A stretch of DNA of 64,000 nucleotides, from contig NC_079882.1 in the NCBI RefSeq assembly GCF_029227915.1, forward strand, positions 17,432,501 to 17,496,500, in the 5' to 3' direction. This DNA is from Hydractinia symbiolongicarpus (lineage: Eukaryota; Cnidaria; Hydrozoa; Anthoathecata; Hydractiniidae). Shown piece by piece: positions 28,170 through 39,402 of the stretch; position 1 is the first letter of the stretch, and every line of letters begins with the position of its first letter. Under the pieces are notes generated by a model. That model searched no databases. It saw nothing but the letters and a program-made list of their open reading frames with translations, and was not told where the DNA came from. The position numbers were made by a program, and so were the translations under genes.

Positions 28170-31100
28170 AACGTTGTAGTGCATTGAGACTGGAAGGAAT
28201 AGTCCAATTGTAACCTGCGCAGGCAGATGGAACCACGTGATTTACGTGTGAGGACTTTATTAGACTGCAAAAGGCCATATTACAGCCTTTATAGGACTGT
28301 GCACGTAGTTAAGAGTGTTGTAAAGCAATGGCGCCAATGAAAACGACTTGGGAAGTTGTAGCGCATTGAGAGTGTAAGGACTAGGCCAATGGTAACCTGC
28401 GCAGACAGGTGAAACCACGTGATTTACGTGTGAGGCCTTTATTAGACTGCAAAAGGCCATATTACAGCCTTTATAGGACTGTGCACGTAGTTAAGAGTGT
28501 TCTAAGGCAACTTCGCCAATGAAAACGACTTGGGACGTTGTAGTGCATTGAGACTGGAAGGAATAGTCCAATGGTAACCTGCGCAGGCAGGTGGAACCAC
28601 GTGATTTACGTATGAAGCCTGTATTGTGAGGCCTTTATTAGACTGCAAAGGGCCACATTACAGCCTTTATAGGACAGTGCACGTAGTTAAGAGTGTCTTA
28701 AGGCAACGGCGCTAATGAAAACGACTTGGGACGTTGTAGCGCATTGAGACTGTAAGGACTAGGCCAATGGTAACCTACGCCGACAGGTGAAACCACGTGA
28801 TTTACGTGTGAGGCCTTTATTAGACTGCAAAAGGCCATATTACAGCCTTTATAGGACTGTGCAGGTAGTTAAGAGTGTTCTAAGGCCACGGCGCTAAGGA
28901 AAACCACTTGGAACGTTGTAGTGCATTGAGACTGGAAGGAATAGTCCAATTGTAACCTGCGCAGGCAGATGGAACCACGTGATTTACGTGTGAGGACTTT
29001 ATTAGACTGCAAAAGGCCATATTACAGCCTTTATAGGACTGTGCACGTAGTTAAGAGTGTTGTAAAGCAATGGCGCCAATGAAAACGACTTGGGACGTTG
29101 TAGTGCATTGAGACTGGAAGGACTAGGCCAATGGTAACCTGCGCAGGCAGGTGAAACCACGTGATTTACGTATGAAGCCTTTACTACACTGCAAAAGGCC
29201 ATATTACAGCCTTTATAGGACTGTGCACGTAAGAGTTAAGAGTGTTGTAAAGCAATGGCGTTAATGAAAACGACTTGGGAAGTTGTAGCGCATTGAGACT
29301 GTAAGGACTAGAAGAATGGTAGCCTGTGCAGACAGGTTAAACCACGTGATTTAGGTGTGATGCCTTTATTAGACTGCAAAAGGCCATATTACAGCCTTTA
29401 TAGGACTGTGCACGTAGTTAAGAGTGTTCTAAGGCAACTTCGCCAATGCAAACGACTTGGGACGTTGTAGCGCATGGAGACTGGAAGGACTAGGCCAATG
29501 GTGACCTGCGCAGACCAGAGAAACCACGTAATTAACGTGTGAGGCCTTTATTTGACTGCAAAGGGCAATACTACAGCCTTTATAGGACTGTGCACGTAGT
29601 TAAGAGTGTCTTAAGGCAACAGCGCTAATGAAAACGACTTGAGACGTTGTAGCACATTGAGACTGGAAGGACTAGGCCAATGGTAACCTGCGCAGACCGG
29701 TGAAACCACGTGATTTACGTGTGAGGCCTTTATTAGACTGCAAAAGGCTGTATTACAGCCTTTATAGGACTGTGCACGTAAGAGTTAAGAGTGTTGTAAA
29801 GCAATGGTGTTAATGAAAACGACTTCGGACGTTGTAGCGCATTGAGACTGTAAGGACTAGACCAATGGTAACCTGCGCAGACTGCAAAAGGCCATATTAC
29901 AGCCTTTATAGGACTGTGCAAGTATTTAAGAGTGTTGTAAGGCAACAGCGATAATGAAAACGACTTGAGACGTTGTAGCGCATTTAGACTGGAAGGAATA
30001 GTCCAATGGTAACCTGCGCAGACCAGTGAAACCACGTCATTAACGTGTGAGGCCTTTATTAGACTGCAAAAGGCCAAATTACAGCCTTTATAGGACTGTG
30101 AACGTAGTTAAGAGTGTTGTAAGGCAACGGCGCTAATGAAAGCGACTTGGGACGTAGCAGCGCATTGAGACTGGAAGGACTAGGTCAATGGTGACCTGCG
30201 CAGACCTGTGAAACCACGTGATTAACGTGTGAGGCCTTTACTAGACTGCAAAGGGCCATATTACAGCCTTTATAGGACTGTGCACGTAGTTAAGAGTGTC
30301 TTAAGGCAACGGCGCAAATGAAAGCGACTTGAGACGTTGTAGCACATTGAGACTGGAAGGATTAGGCCAATGGTAACCTGCGCAGACAGGTGAAACCACG
30401 TGATTTACGTGTGAGGCCTTTATTAGACTGCAAAAGGCCATATTACAGCCTTTATAGGACTGTGCACGTAGTTAAGAGTGTTCTAAGGCAACTTCGCCAA
30501 TGAAAACGACTTGGGACGTTGTAGTGCATTGAGACTGGAAGGAATAGTCCAATGGTAACCTGCGCAGGCAGATGGAACCACGTGATTTACGTGTGAGGCT
30601 TTTATTAGACTGCTAAAGGCCATATTACAGCCTTTATAGGACTGTGCACGTAGTTAAGAATGTTGTAAAGCAATGGCGCTAATGAAAACGACTTGGGACG
30701 TTGTAGCACATGGAGACTGGAAGGACTAGACCAATGGTAACCTGCGCAGGCAGGTGAAACCACGTGATTTACGTATGAAGCCTTTACTAGACTGCAAAAG
30801 GCCTAATTACAGTCTTTATAGGACTGTGCACGTAGTTAAGAGTGTTGTAAAGCAATGGCGCTAATGAAAACGACTTGGGACGTTGTAGCACATGGAGACT
30901 GGAAGGACTAGACCAATGGTAACCTGCGCAGGCAGGTGAAACCACGTGATTTACGTATGAAGCCTTTACTACACTGCAAAAGGCCATATTACAGCCTTTA
31001 TAGGACTGTGCACGTAAGAGTTAAGAGTGTTGTAAAGCAATGGCGTTAATGAAAACGACTTGGGAAGTTGTAGTGCATTGAGACTGGAAGGAATAGTCCA

Positions 31101-33954
31101 ATTGTAACCTGCGCAGGCAGATGGAACCACGTGATTTACGTGTGAGGACTTTATTAGACTGCAAAAGGCCATATTACAGCCTTTATAGGACTGTGCACGT
31201 AGTTAAGAGTGTTGTAAAGCAATGGCGCCAATGAAAACGACTTGGGACGTTGTAGCGCATTGAGAGTGTAAGGACTAGGCCAATGGTAACCTGCGCAGAC
31301 AGGTGAAACCACGTGATTTACGTGTGAGGCCTTTATTAGACTGCAAAAGGCCATATTACAGCCTTTATAGGACTGTGCACGTAGTTAAGAGTGTTCTAAG
31401 GCAACTTCGCCAATGAAAACGACTTGGGACGTTGTAGTGCATTGAGACTGGAAGGAATAGTCCAATGGTAACCTGCGCAGGCAGGTGGAACCACGTGATT
31501 TTCGTATGAAGCCTGTATTGTGAGGCCTTTATTAGACTGCAAAGGGCCATATTACAGCCTTTATAGGACAGTGCACGTAGTTAAGAGTGTCTTAAGGCAA
31601 CGGCGCTAATGAAAACGACTTGGGACGTTGTAGCGCATTGAGACTGTAAGGACTAGGCCAATGGTAACCTACGCCGACAGGTGAAACCACGTGATTTACG
31701 TGTGAGGCCTTTATTAGACTGCAAAAGGCCATATTACAGCCTTTATAGGACTGTGCAGGTAGTTAAGAGTGTTCTAAGGCCACGGCGCTAAGGAAAACCA
31801 CTTGGAACGTTGTAGTGCATTGAGACTGGAAGGAATAGTCCAATTGTAACCTGCGCAGGCAGATGGAACCACGTGATTTACGTGTGAGGACTTTATTAGA
31901 CTGCGAAAGGCCATATTACAGCCTTTATAGGACTGTGCACGTAGTTAAGAGTGTTGTAAAGCAATGGCGCCAATGAAAACGACTTGGGACGTTGTAGTGC
32001 ATTGAGACTGGAAGGACTAGGCCAATGGTAACCTGCGCAGGCAGGTGAAACCACGTGATTTACGTATGAAGCCTTTACTACACTGCAAAAGGCCATATTA
32101 CAGCCTTTATAGGACTGTGCACGTAAGAGTTAAGAGTGTTGTAAAGCAATGGCGTTAATGAAAACGACTTGGGAAGTTGTAGCGCATTGAGACTGTAAGG
32201 ACTAGAAGAATGGTAGCCTGTGCAGACAGGTTAAACCACGTGATTTAGGTGTGATGCCTTTATTAGACTGCAAAAGGCCATATTACAGCCTTTATAGGAC
32301 TGTGCACGTAGTTAAGAGTGTTCTAAGGCAACTTCGCCAATGAAAACGACTTGGGACGTTGTAGCGCATGGAGACTGGAAGGACTAGGCCAATGGTGACC
32401 TGCGCAGACCAGAGAAACCACGTAATTAACGTGTGAGGCCTTTATTTGACTGCAAAGGGCAATACTACAGCCTTTATAGGACTGTGCACGTAGTTAAGAG
32501 TGTCTTAAGGCAACAGCGCTAATGAAAACGACTTGAGACGTTGTAGCACATTGAGACTGGAAGGACTAGGCCAATGGTAACCTGCGCAGACCGGTGAAAC
32601 CACGTGATTTACGTGTGAGGCCTTTATTAGACTGCAAAAGGCTGTATTACAGCCTTTATAGGACTGTGCACGTAAGAGTTAAGAGTGTTGTAAAGCAATG
32701 GTGTTAATGAAAACGACTTGGGACGTTGTAGCGCATTGAGACTGTAAGGACTAGACCAATGGTAACCTGCGCAGACTGCAAAAGGCCATATTACAGCCTT
32801 TATAGGACTGTGCAAGTATTTAAGAGTGTTGTAAGGCAACAGCGATAATGAAAACGACTTGAGACGTTGTAGTGCATTTAGACTGGAAGGAATAGTCCAA
32901 TGGTAACCTGCGCAGACCAGTGAAACCACGTCATTAACGTGTGAGGCCTTTATTAGACTGCAAAAGGCCAAATTACAGCCTTTATAGGACTGTGAACGTA
33001 GTTAAGAGTGTTGTAAGGCAACGGCGCTAATGAAAGCGACTTGGGACGTAGCAGCGCATTGAGACTGGAAGGACTAGGTCAATGGTGACCTGCGCAGACC
33101 TGTGAAACCACGTGATTAACGTGTGAGGCCTTTACTAGACTGCAAAGGGCCATATTACAGCCTTTATAGGACTGTGCACGTAGTTAAGAGTGTCTTAAGG
33201 CAACGGCGCAAATGAAAGCGACTTGAGACGTTGTAGCACATTGAGACTGGAAGGATTAGGCCAATGGTAACCTGCGCAGGCATGTGAAACCACGTGATTT
33301 ACGTGTGAAGCCTTTATTAGACTGCAACAGGCCATATTACAGCCTTTATAGGACTGTGCACGTAGTTAAGAGTGTTGTAAAGCAATGGTGCCAATGAAAA
33401 CGACTTGAGACGTTGTAGTGTATTGAGACTGGAAGGAATAGTCCAATGGTAACCTGCGCAGGCAGATGGAACCACGTGATTTACGTGTGAGGCTTTTATT
33501 AGACTGCTAAAGGCCATATTACAGCCTTTATAGGACTGTGCACGTAGTTAAGAATGTTGTAAAGCAATGGCGCTAATGAAAACGACTTGGGACGTTGTAG
33601 CACATGGAGACTGGAAGGACTAGACCAATGGTAACCTGCGCAGGCAGGTGAAACCACGTGATTTACGTATGAAGCCTTTACTAGACTGCAAAAGGCCTAA
33701 TTACAGCCTTTATAGGACTGTGCACGTAGTTAAGAGTGTTGTAAAGCAATGGCGCTAATGAAAACGACTTGGGACGTTGTAGCACATGGAGACTGGAAGG
33801 ACTAGACCAATGGTAACCTGCGCAGGCAGGTGAAACCACGTGATTTACGTATGAAGCCTTTACTACACTGCAAAAGGCCATATTACAGCCTTTATAGGAC
33901 TGTGCACGTAAGAGTTAAGAGTGTTGTAAAGCAATGGCGCTAATGAAAACGACT
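28170..33954. repeat. Higher-order duplication, 2894-bp step
   Basis: Bases from about 28170 recur from about 31064 with offset 2894. Markers are CGTATGAAGCCTGTATTGTG near 28606 and 31504, AGAAGAATGGTAGCC, and GATGCCTTTATTAG. Around 30380-30510 against 33274-33410 the copies differ, as if one monomer pair had been converted. Confidence 0.78.
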
Positions 33955-33999
33955 TGGGAAGTTGTAGCGCATTGAGACTGTAAGGACTAGAACAATGTT

Positions 34000-35384
34000 G
34001 ACCTGCGCAGACCAGAGAAACCACGTAATTAACGTGTGAGGCCTTTATTTGACTGCAAAGGGCAATACTACAGCCTTTATAGGACTGCGCACGTAGTTAA
34101 GAGTGTCTTAAGGCAACGGCGCTAATGAAAACGACTTGAGACGTTGTAGCACATTGAGACTGGAAGGACTAGGCCAATGGTAACCTGCGCAGACCGGTGT
34201 AACCACGTGATTTACGTGTGAGGCCTTTATTAGACTGCAAAAGGCCGTATTACAGCCTTTATAGAACTGTGCACATAAGAGTTAAGAGTGTTGTAAAGCA
34301 ATGGCGTTAATAAAAACGACTTGGGACGTTGTAGCGCATTGAGACTGTAAGGACTAGACCAATGGTAACCTGCGCAGACTGGAAAAGGCCATATTACAGC
34401 CTTTATAGGACTGTGCAAGTATTTAAGAGTGTTGTAAGGCAACAGCGATAATGAAAACCACTTGGAACGTTGTAGTGCATTGAGACTGGAAGGAATAGTC
34501 CAATGGTAACCTGCGCAGGCAGATGGGACCACGTGATTTACGTGTGAGGACTTTATTAGACTGCAAAAGGCCATATTACAGCATTTATAGGACTGTGCAC
34601 GTAGTTAAGAGTGTTGTAAAGCAATGGCGCCAATGAAAACGACTTGGGACGTTGTAGTGCATTGAGACTGTAAGGACTAGTCCAATGGTAACCTGCGCAG
34701 ACCAGAGAAACCACGTAATTAACGTGTGAGGCCTTTATTTGACTGCAAAGGGCAATACTACAGCCTTTATAGGACTGCGCACGTAGTTAAGAGTGTCTTA
34801 AGGCAACGGCGCTAATGAAAACGACTTGAGACGTTGTAGCACATTGAGACTGGAAGGACTAGGCCAATGGTAACCTGCGCAGACCGGTGTAACCACGTGA
34901 TTTACGTGTGAGGCCTTTATTAGACTGCAAAAGGCCGTATTACAGCCTTTATAGAACTGTGCACATAAGAGTTAAGAGTGTTGTAAAGCAATGGCGTTAA
35001 TAAAAACGACTTGGGACGTTGTAGCGCATTGAGACTGTAAGGACTAGACCAATGGTAACCTGCGCAGACTGGAAAAGGCCATATTACAGCCTTTATAGGA
35101 CTGTGCAAGTATTTAAGAGTGTTGTAAGGCAACAGCGATAATGAAAACCACTTGGAACGTTGTAGTGCATTGAGACTGGAAGGAATAGTCCAATGGTAAC
35201 CTGCGCAGGCAGATGGGACCACGTGATTTACGTGTGAGGACTTTATTAGACTGCAAAAGGCCATATTACAGCATTTATAGGACTGTGCACGTAGTTAAGA
35301 GTGTTGTAAAGCAATGGCGCCAATGAAAACGACTTGGGACGTTGTAGTGCATTGAGACTGTAAGGACTAGTCCAATGGTAACCT
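34000..35384. repeat. Tandem duplication, 690-bp step
   Basis: About 34000-34690 repeats as 34690-35384, including a 41-bp-deleted monomer (GCGCAGACTGGAAAAGG) in each copy, the CACATAAGAG variant and GATGGGACCACGTG. These copies look identical by eye. Confidence 0.83.
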
Positions 35385-35995
35385 GCGCAGACCGGTGAAA
35401 CCACGTCATTAACGTGTGAGGCCTTTACTAGACTGCAAAGGGCCATATTACAGCCTTTATAGGACTGTGCACGTAGTTAAGAGTGTCTTAAGGCAACGGC
35501 GCAAATGAAAGCGACTTGAGACGTTGTAGCACATTGAGACTGGAAGGATTAGGCCAATGGTAACCTGCGCAGGCATGTGAAACCACGTGATTTACGTGTG
35601 AAGCCTTTATTAGACTGCAAAAGGCCATATTACAGCCTTTATGGGACTGTGCACGTAGTTAAGAGTGTTCTAAGGCAACTTCGCCAATGAAAACGACTAG
35701 GAACGTTGTAGCGCATTGAGACTGTAAGGACTAGGCCAATGGTAACCTATGCAGACAGGTGAAACCACGTGATTTACGTGTGAGGCCTTTATTAGACTGC
35801 AAAAGGCCATATTACAGCCTTTATAGGTCTGTGGACGAAGTTAGGAGTGTTCTAAGGCAACGGCGCTAATGAAAACGACTTTGGACGTTGTAGCGCATTG
35901 AGACTGGAAGGAATAGTCCAATGGTAACCTGCGCAGGCAGATGGAACCACGTGATTTACGTGTGAGGACTTTAATAGACTGCAAAAGGCCATATT

Positions 35996-38042
35996 CATTG
36001 CATCGTTGTGCAGAGATAACGGATGCTATGGAATCGATTGTTTCTGAACACAAGATATCATCTGTACATAAAGAGTTAATGCATGGAAGAGTTAGACGAG
36101 ATTATCAAGATTTCCAAAAAATTAAGGTTATTCTAAATTAGTTGTGTAAAGAATGCTATTTCAATATACTCTTTTTAAGTTCCTTTTAAGTTTCTTCATA
36201 TCAGAATAATTATATAATATTTATATTGGTAAGTAGCGATGATATGAAATACGAGGTACCAGCCTGGAGTATCCTTGGGAACAGCGAAAAGTCTAGCTCA
36301 AATTTAACCATTTCTTTGTATGCTCTTACATGTGCATACAGGACAACGATTTCTACTATTTTTGTTATATTACAGCGGTACTTTTTTCACAGGATTGGTT
36401 CCAAGATAACAACCCTTTCACCATCAGCGAGGAGCTGGTCGCACTCGAATCAGGGTTGGTAGACGTTGAAAGACGTTTGACCTGCGATAAAGCTGAAGAA
36501 GTTGGCGCTACCATCCAGACAGAAATGGATGGGAAGCTTTATACTCATTGTTCCATCAAACGAAGCAGTCACATATCAACCTTACAATGCCTTTATTCCA
36601 ACGTGAATATTGGAAGCGACAAAATCACGATCGATCCCCTGACCCTTTTCTTGCGATTGATATTTCTTGTTGAAAGAAAGCCGGAAAAAGAAATAGCAGA
36701 TTACTTTGCTTACGAATTGTCACCCTTTCCGATGTCTCTTTTCAAGGATGGCACCATGCGAACGGCACAAAAATCTAAACTGAAGACCTTCTTGATAGAG
36801 GGCGTGTCTGCTGTTGTTGAGACCATTCAAGCTGCTCGTATTGTAGATGGAGGTGCTTTGCTATGGTGCTGTGACTGGAAAAAAGGCGAAACATTCAACG
36901 CAATTTTCCAGAGGTATGAAAATTACCTAGTTCATCTGGGCGTTAATACTGTTATTTTTGATGGATACGACAGCTCAACGAAGGATGTAACTCATCAAAA
37001 AAGGGCTGGTTTAATATCCCAAAGAATTGATGTCAGAGGCGATAATCCATGCCCAGCAAATCGAACAGCATTCTTTGGTAACTATGTGAATAAGAAGAAA
37101 TTCGTCAAGACGTTAGCCGCCCATTTGGAAAACAAATTCAAGGTGATTCAATGTCCAAGTGATGCAGACACCACCATCGTTAAGGAATCGCTTTTGGTTG
37201 CGAAAGGTAATTATCTTTGCTGATGACACTGATATCCTGTGTCATCTGGTTCATCATGTTGCAAAAGATAAATCACTGAAAGAAATTAGCCTAACCGATA
37301 TGACGCGAAAGAAAGGTCAACCAAGGGAATATCTCAAAGTTTCCGATGTTCTCGAGAAGTTTAGTGTGACAGAGTTGCCTGAAATTTTGTTATTCGCTCA
37401 TGCTTTTACAGGGTGCGATACGACATCAGCGATCCACATGTTTGGAAAGACAACGATATTTAAGAAATTGGAAGAATCACCAGCACTCATGTCTATAGCT
37501 CGTACATTCTACGAAGAAGCTTCTCCTGCAGATATTGGAGCATTTACCATCCGTTTTTTCGAACTGCTTCATTCTCCATGTGATTCTCTTTCAGTCATTC
37601 GAAAAACAAAATACGAGCAAATGGTTCTGTCAAACCGTTCTACCACTACGACCCATCACTTCTACCACCATCACCAAGAGCAGCCTACTATCACGGTTTG
37701 AGAGTTTATCACCAGGTTCAAGTGTGGCGGTATCTTCAAGACGTTGACTTTATGCCTTTCCAGTGGGGTTTTCAATCTCAAGGACAATCTATTGTCCCAA
37801 TTATGACAGATGAAGAAGCAGGCCCTTCAGACCTTTTACAGGTAATTCGATGTGGTTGTAAGGGAGAATGCGATTCCAATCGGTGCACATGTCGGAAAGC
37901 TGGTTTGAGTTGCACCTCATCATGTAAAGAATGTCAGGGGTCATCACGTTCGAATGTTCAGAATGATAACGTTGATGATTGTGGTGATAACTTTGATGAT
38001 GATTTTGAAGATAGACACTTCATGGACGCTTTTGTGAATTAG
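35996..38042 (+). pseudogene. Decayed CXC-domain protein with nuclease-like core, 5' end cut by satellite
   Basis: Exon 35996-36126 (ending ...QDFQKIK) and exon 36393-38042 join in phase 0 across an intron. The long second exon has blocks typical of a transposon-associated family: DWFQDNNPF, FAYELSPFPMSLFKDG, a domain with VIFDGYD and QCPSDADTT, then ADDTDILCHL and HAFTGCDTTSA, and a cysteine cluster (CGCKGECDSNRCTCRKAG). The spaced acidic residues resemble a PIN/FEN-type nuclease; that is inference. The cysteine cluster is a tesmin/TSO1-like CXC motif; the tail is acidic. Two frameshifts break the reading frame, near 37214 (one extra base before the ADDTD block) and near 37630, and they cancel each other. 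Gene-like sequence starts exactly where the satellite stops, so the 5' part is missing. A relative lies at 62877-64000. Confidence 0.8.
36127..36392 (+). other. Intron of the CXC-domain pseudogene (266 bp)
   Basis: The donor is AAG|GTTATT at 36127 and the acceptor is CTTTTTTCACAG|GATTGG ending at 36392. Both flanking exons are in phase 0 in frames with family-like protein sequence, while the interval has stops in the coding frame. Predicted from sequence only. Confidence 0.7.
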
Positions 38043-38808
38043 TTTTTCATATCATTAAGATGTTTTATGACGCTATTTTTTATTATATTAAATTTTGATG
38101 TGATGTTTACAATTGGGAGTTATTATATCAAAATGACTGATGATAGCCTTCAGTAGTACTTGCGTGGATTTTTTTCATAATCACTGCTTTACAGTACTTC
38201 AGTTTCGTGCCAATGATATTAGTTTTTCCAAGTCTCTCAGTATAATATTGATGAAACTTACTTATTTATTTTGAAGATACCCAATTTCTATATGTCATAA
38301 CAATCCCCTAAATAATCTTTGAAAATAAGAGTATATATCCTTCGATGAAAATTCCTGAAATATTTTTGCTGATGTCACCATAAATTTGTTATGTGTTAAA
38401 GTTTGGCCTTTTATCTGAATTAACTTCAAATTTGCTAAGTTGACATGAAATTTAAAGGTTTATGTATGCCCCATTCTCGAATTATTAAAAAAAAATTCGA
38501 AATAAATGGTTTCGATTTTTCGGAAATTTTCAGTTTCTACCACCCTTTACTCTTTCGTTCATAACTTTTTTTGCCCAAGGGTAAAAATGTGACACAACCC
38601 ACCATGAGAAAGCCAATAAAATTATCTTTCTAACGATATATAATATGTCTTTATATAAATTTTTTCTAGGTTGACCCAAAATTCTACTGGACTATGAGCC
38701 TTTTACACCACGAGCAGTTCTAAGTGAACGTTCAGGATTTAACCTTTTTCCGTATTCCATGTTTTAATGTTTAGTTTGTTATTACTTTTTATTTTATTTT
38801 TATCTCGG
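38043..38808. other. AT-rich intergenic stretch, no gene recognised
   Basis: Low-complexity A/T-rich DNA with many stops in all frames. It contains poly-A and poly-T runs and a few short palindromes (for example GAACGTTC near 38729). I see no transposon ends, RNA gene or coding similarity. Confidence 0.5.
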
Positions 38809-39387
38809 TTAGCGTATGTGAAAGGCAATACTCATTGCTTCGTCTTTAGAATTTTTTATCATATTGCCATGCTGATCTGTGATTTTCAACGTGAGAGAGG
38901 TAAATACACCATTTTTAAGTTTTTTGTAGTAAGGATTTTTAGGCTCAACATGTGTGACGTGTCTATCATATTTAGCAATGGGAAAGGTTAGGAAAATATC
39001 ACTTAGCTTTCCATTCTCAAGATTTTGAGTGTTGTCGAGTTCAGAGAGATGCAAATTAATTTTGGTTATTTCAGCTAATGTATTGGTCTTGATTATTCGA
39101 GGGTCTTTGTCTAATAAGGTAAGTTCTACATTGCCTGCTAAAAATTCCTTCAATTCTCCGCTAGTGTATTTTCTTTGTGGTAGCAACTTTTCAGCTTTTC
39201 CATCTGCGGCAGACATGGTCACTTTTAGGGGGGCTGTGATTTGATAGGTAACATTGTCTGCAAACATCTCAAGCAATGCAATTTCTTTTGAGCCATCCAA
39301 GTTTTGTATGGGGTAAGACAAATAGATTGTCTTTTCACCATTTACATCATTTATTGTGATATACATTATTATATTAGAGGTTAGCAT
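38809..39387 (-). CDS. Virus-like protein of a Polinton-type block, intact 192-residue frame
   Basis: An open frame of 192 codons, diverging from the plus-strand gene that starts 15 bp away at 39403. The start could be the first Met or the internal one seven codons later (MYITINDVNG). It is predicted to be beta-rich, with no signal peptide or membrane segment, and ends in a block (LTLKITDQHG ... AFHIR) that I associate with small beta-rich proteins of cnidarian virus-like elements. A minor capsid or penton-type protein is possible, but this is inference and I cannot name it. Its neighbour is homologous to the first gene of the 51.7-56.8 kb block, which supports a virus-like origin. Confidence 0.6.
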   Translation of the reverse strand: MLTSNIIMYITINDVNGEKTIYLSYPIQNLDGSKEIALLEMFADNVTYQITAPLKVTMSAADGKAEKLLPQRKYTSGELKEFLAGNVELTLLDKDPRIIKTNTLAEITKINLHLSELDNTQNLENGKLSDIFLTFPIAKYDRHVTHVEPKNPYYKKLKNGVFTSLTLKITDQHGNMIKNSKDEAMSIAFHIR

Positions 39388-39402
39388 TATTTCAGGTAAA
39401 AA

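Larger units (their letters stand above)
1..35995. repeat. Satellite array, ~182-bp monomer, about 198 copies, open at left edge
   Basis: The same unit recurs every 182 bp without interruption from base 1 to 35995. Landmarks in each monomer are CCTTTATAGGACTGTGCACG, GACTTGGGACGTTGTAGC, CCAATGGTAACCTGCGCAG and CCACGTGATTTACGTGTGAG. Common variants are a 3-bp insertion giving a 185-bp unit (CGTAAGAGTTAAGAG instead of CGTAGTTAAGAG) and a 41-bp deletion. Each monomer has overlapping inverted segments (AGGCCTTT, AAAAGGCC, GCCTTT) that could form alternative hairpins, and most carry the palindrome CACGTG. I see no CENP-B box. The short minus-strand frames of about 66 codons recur with the unit and do not continue across it, so I do not call them genes. 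A centromeric, pericentromeric or heterochromatic role is possible but not shown by sequence. The array continues left of the window. Confidence 0.97.

Noticed and set aside
81-35446. Dozens of similar 66-114 codon minus-strand frames as a tandem gene family
   Set aside because: They recur exactly with the 182-bp unit, overlap their neighbours in other frames because 182 is not a multiple of three, start wherever the monomer has an ATG, and show no protein features. They are an effect of satellite sequence homogeneity.
1-35995. CRISPR-like array
   Set aside because: Units are contiguous and similar over their whole length with no unique spacers, and the surroundings are eukaryotic.
36330-36392. 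Met start at 36330 for the first CXC gene
   Set aside because: Codons before DWFQDNNPF are intronic: a strong CTTTTTTCACAG acceptor ends at 36392 and an upstream exon joins in phase 0.
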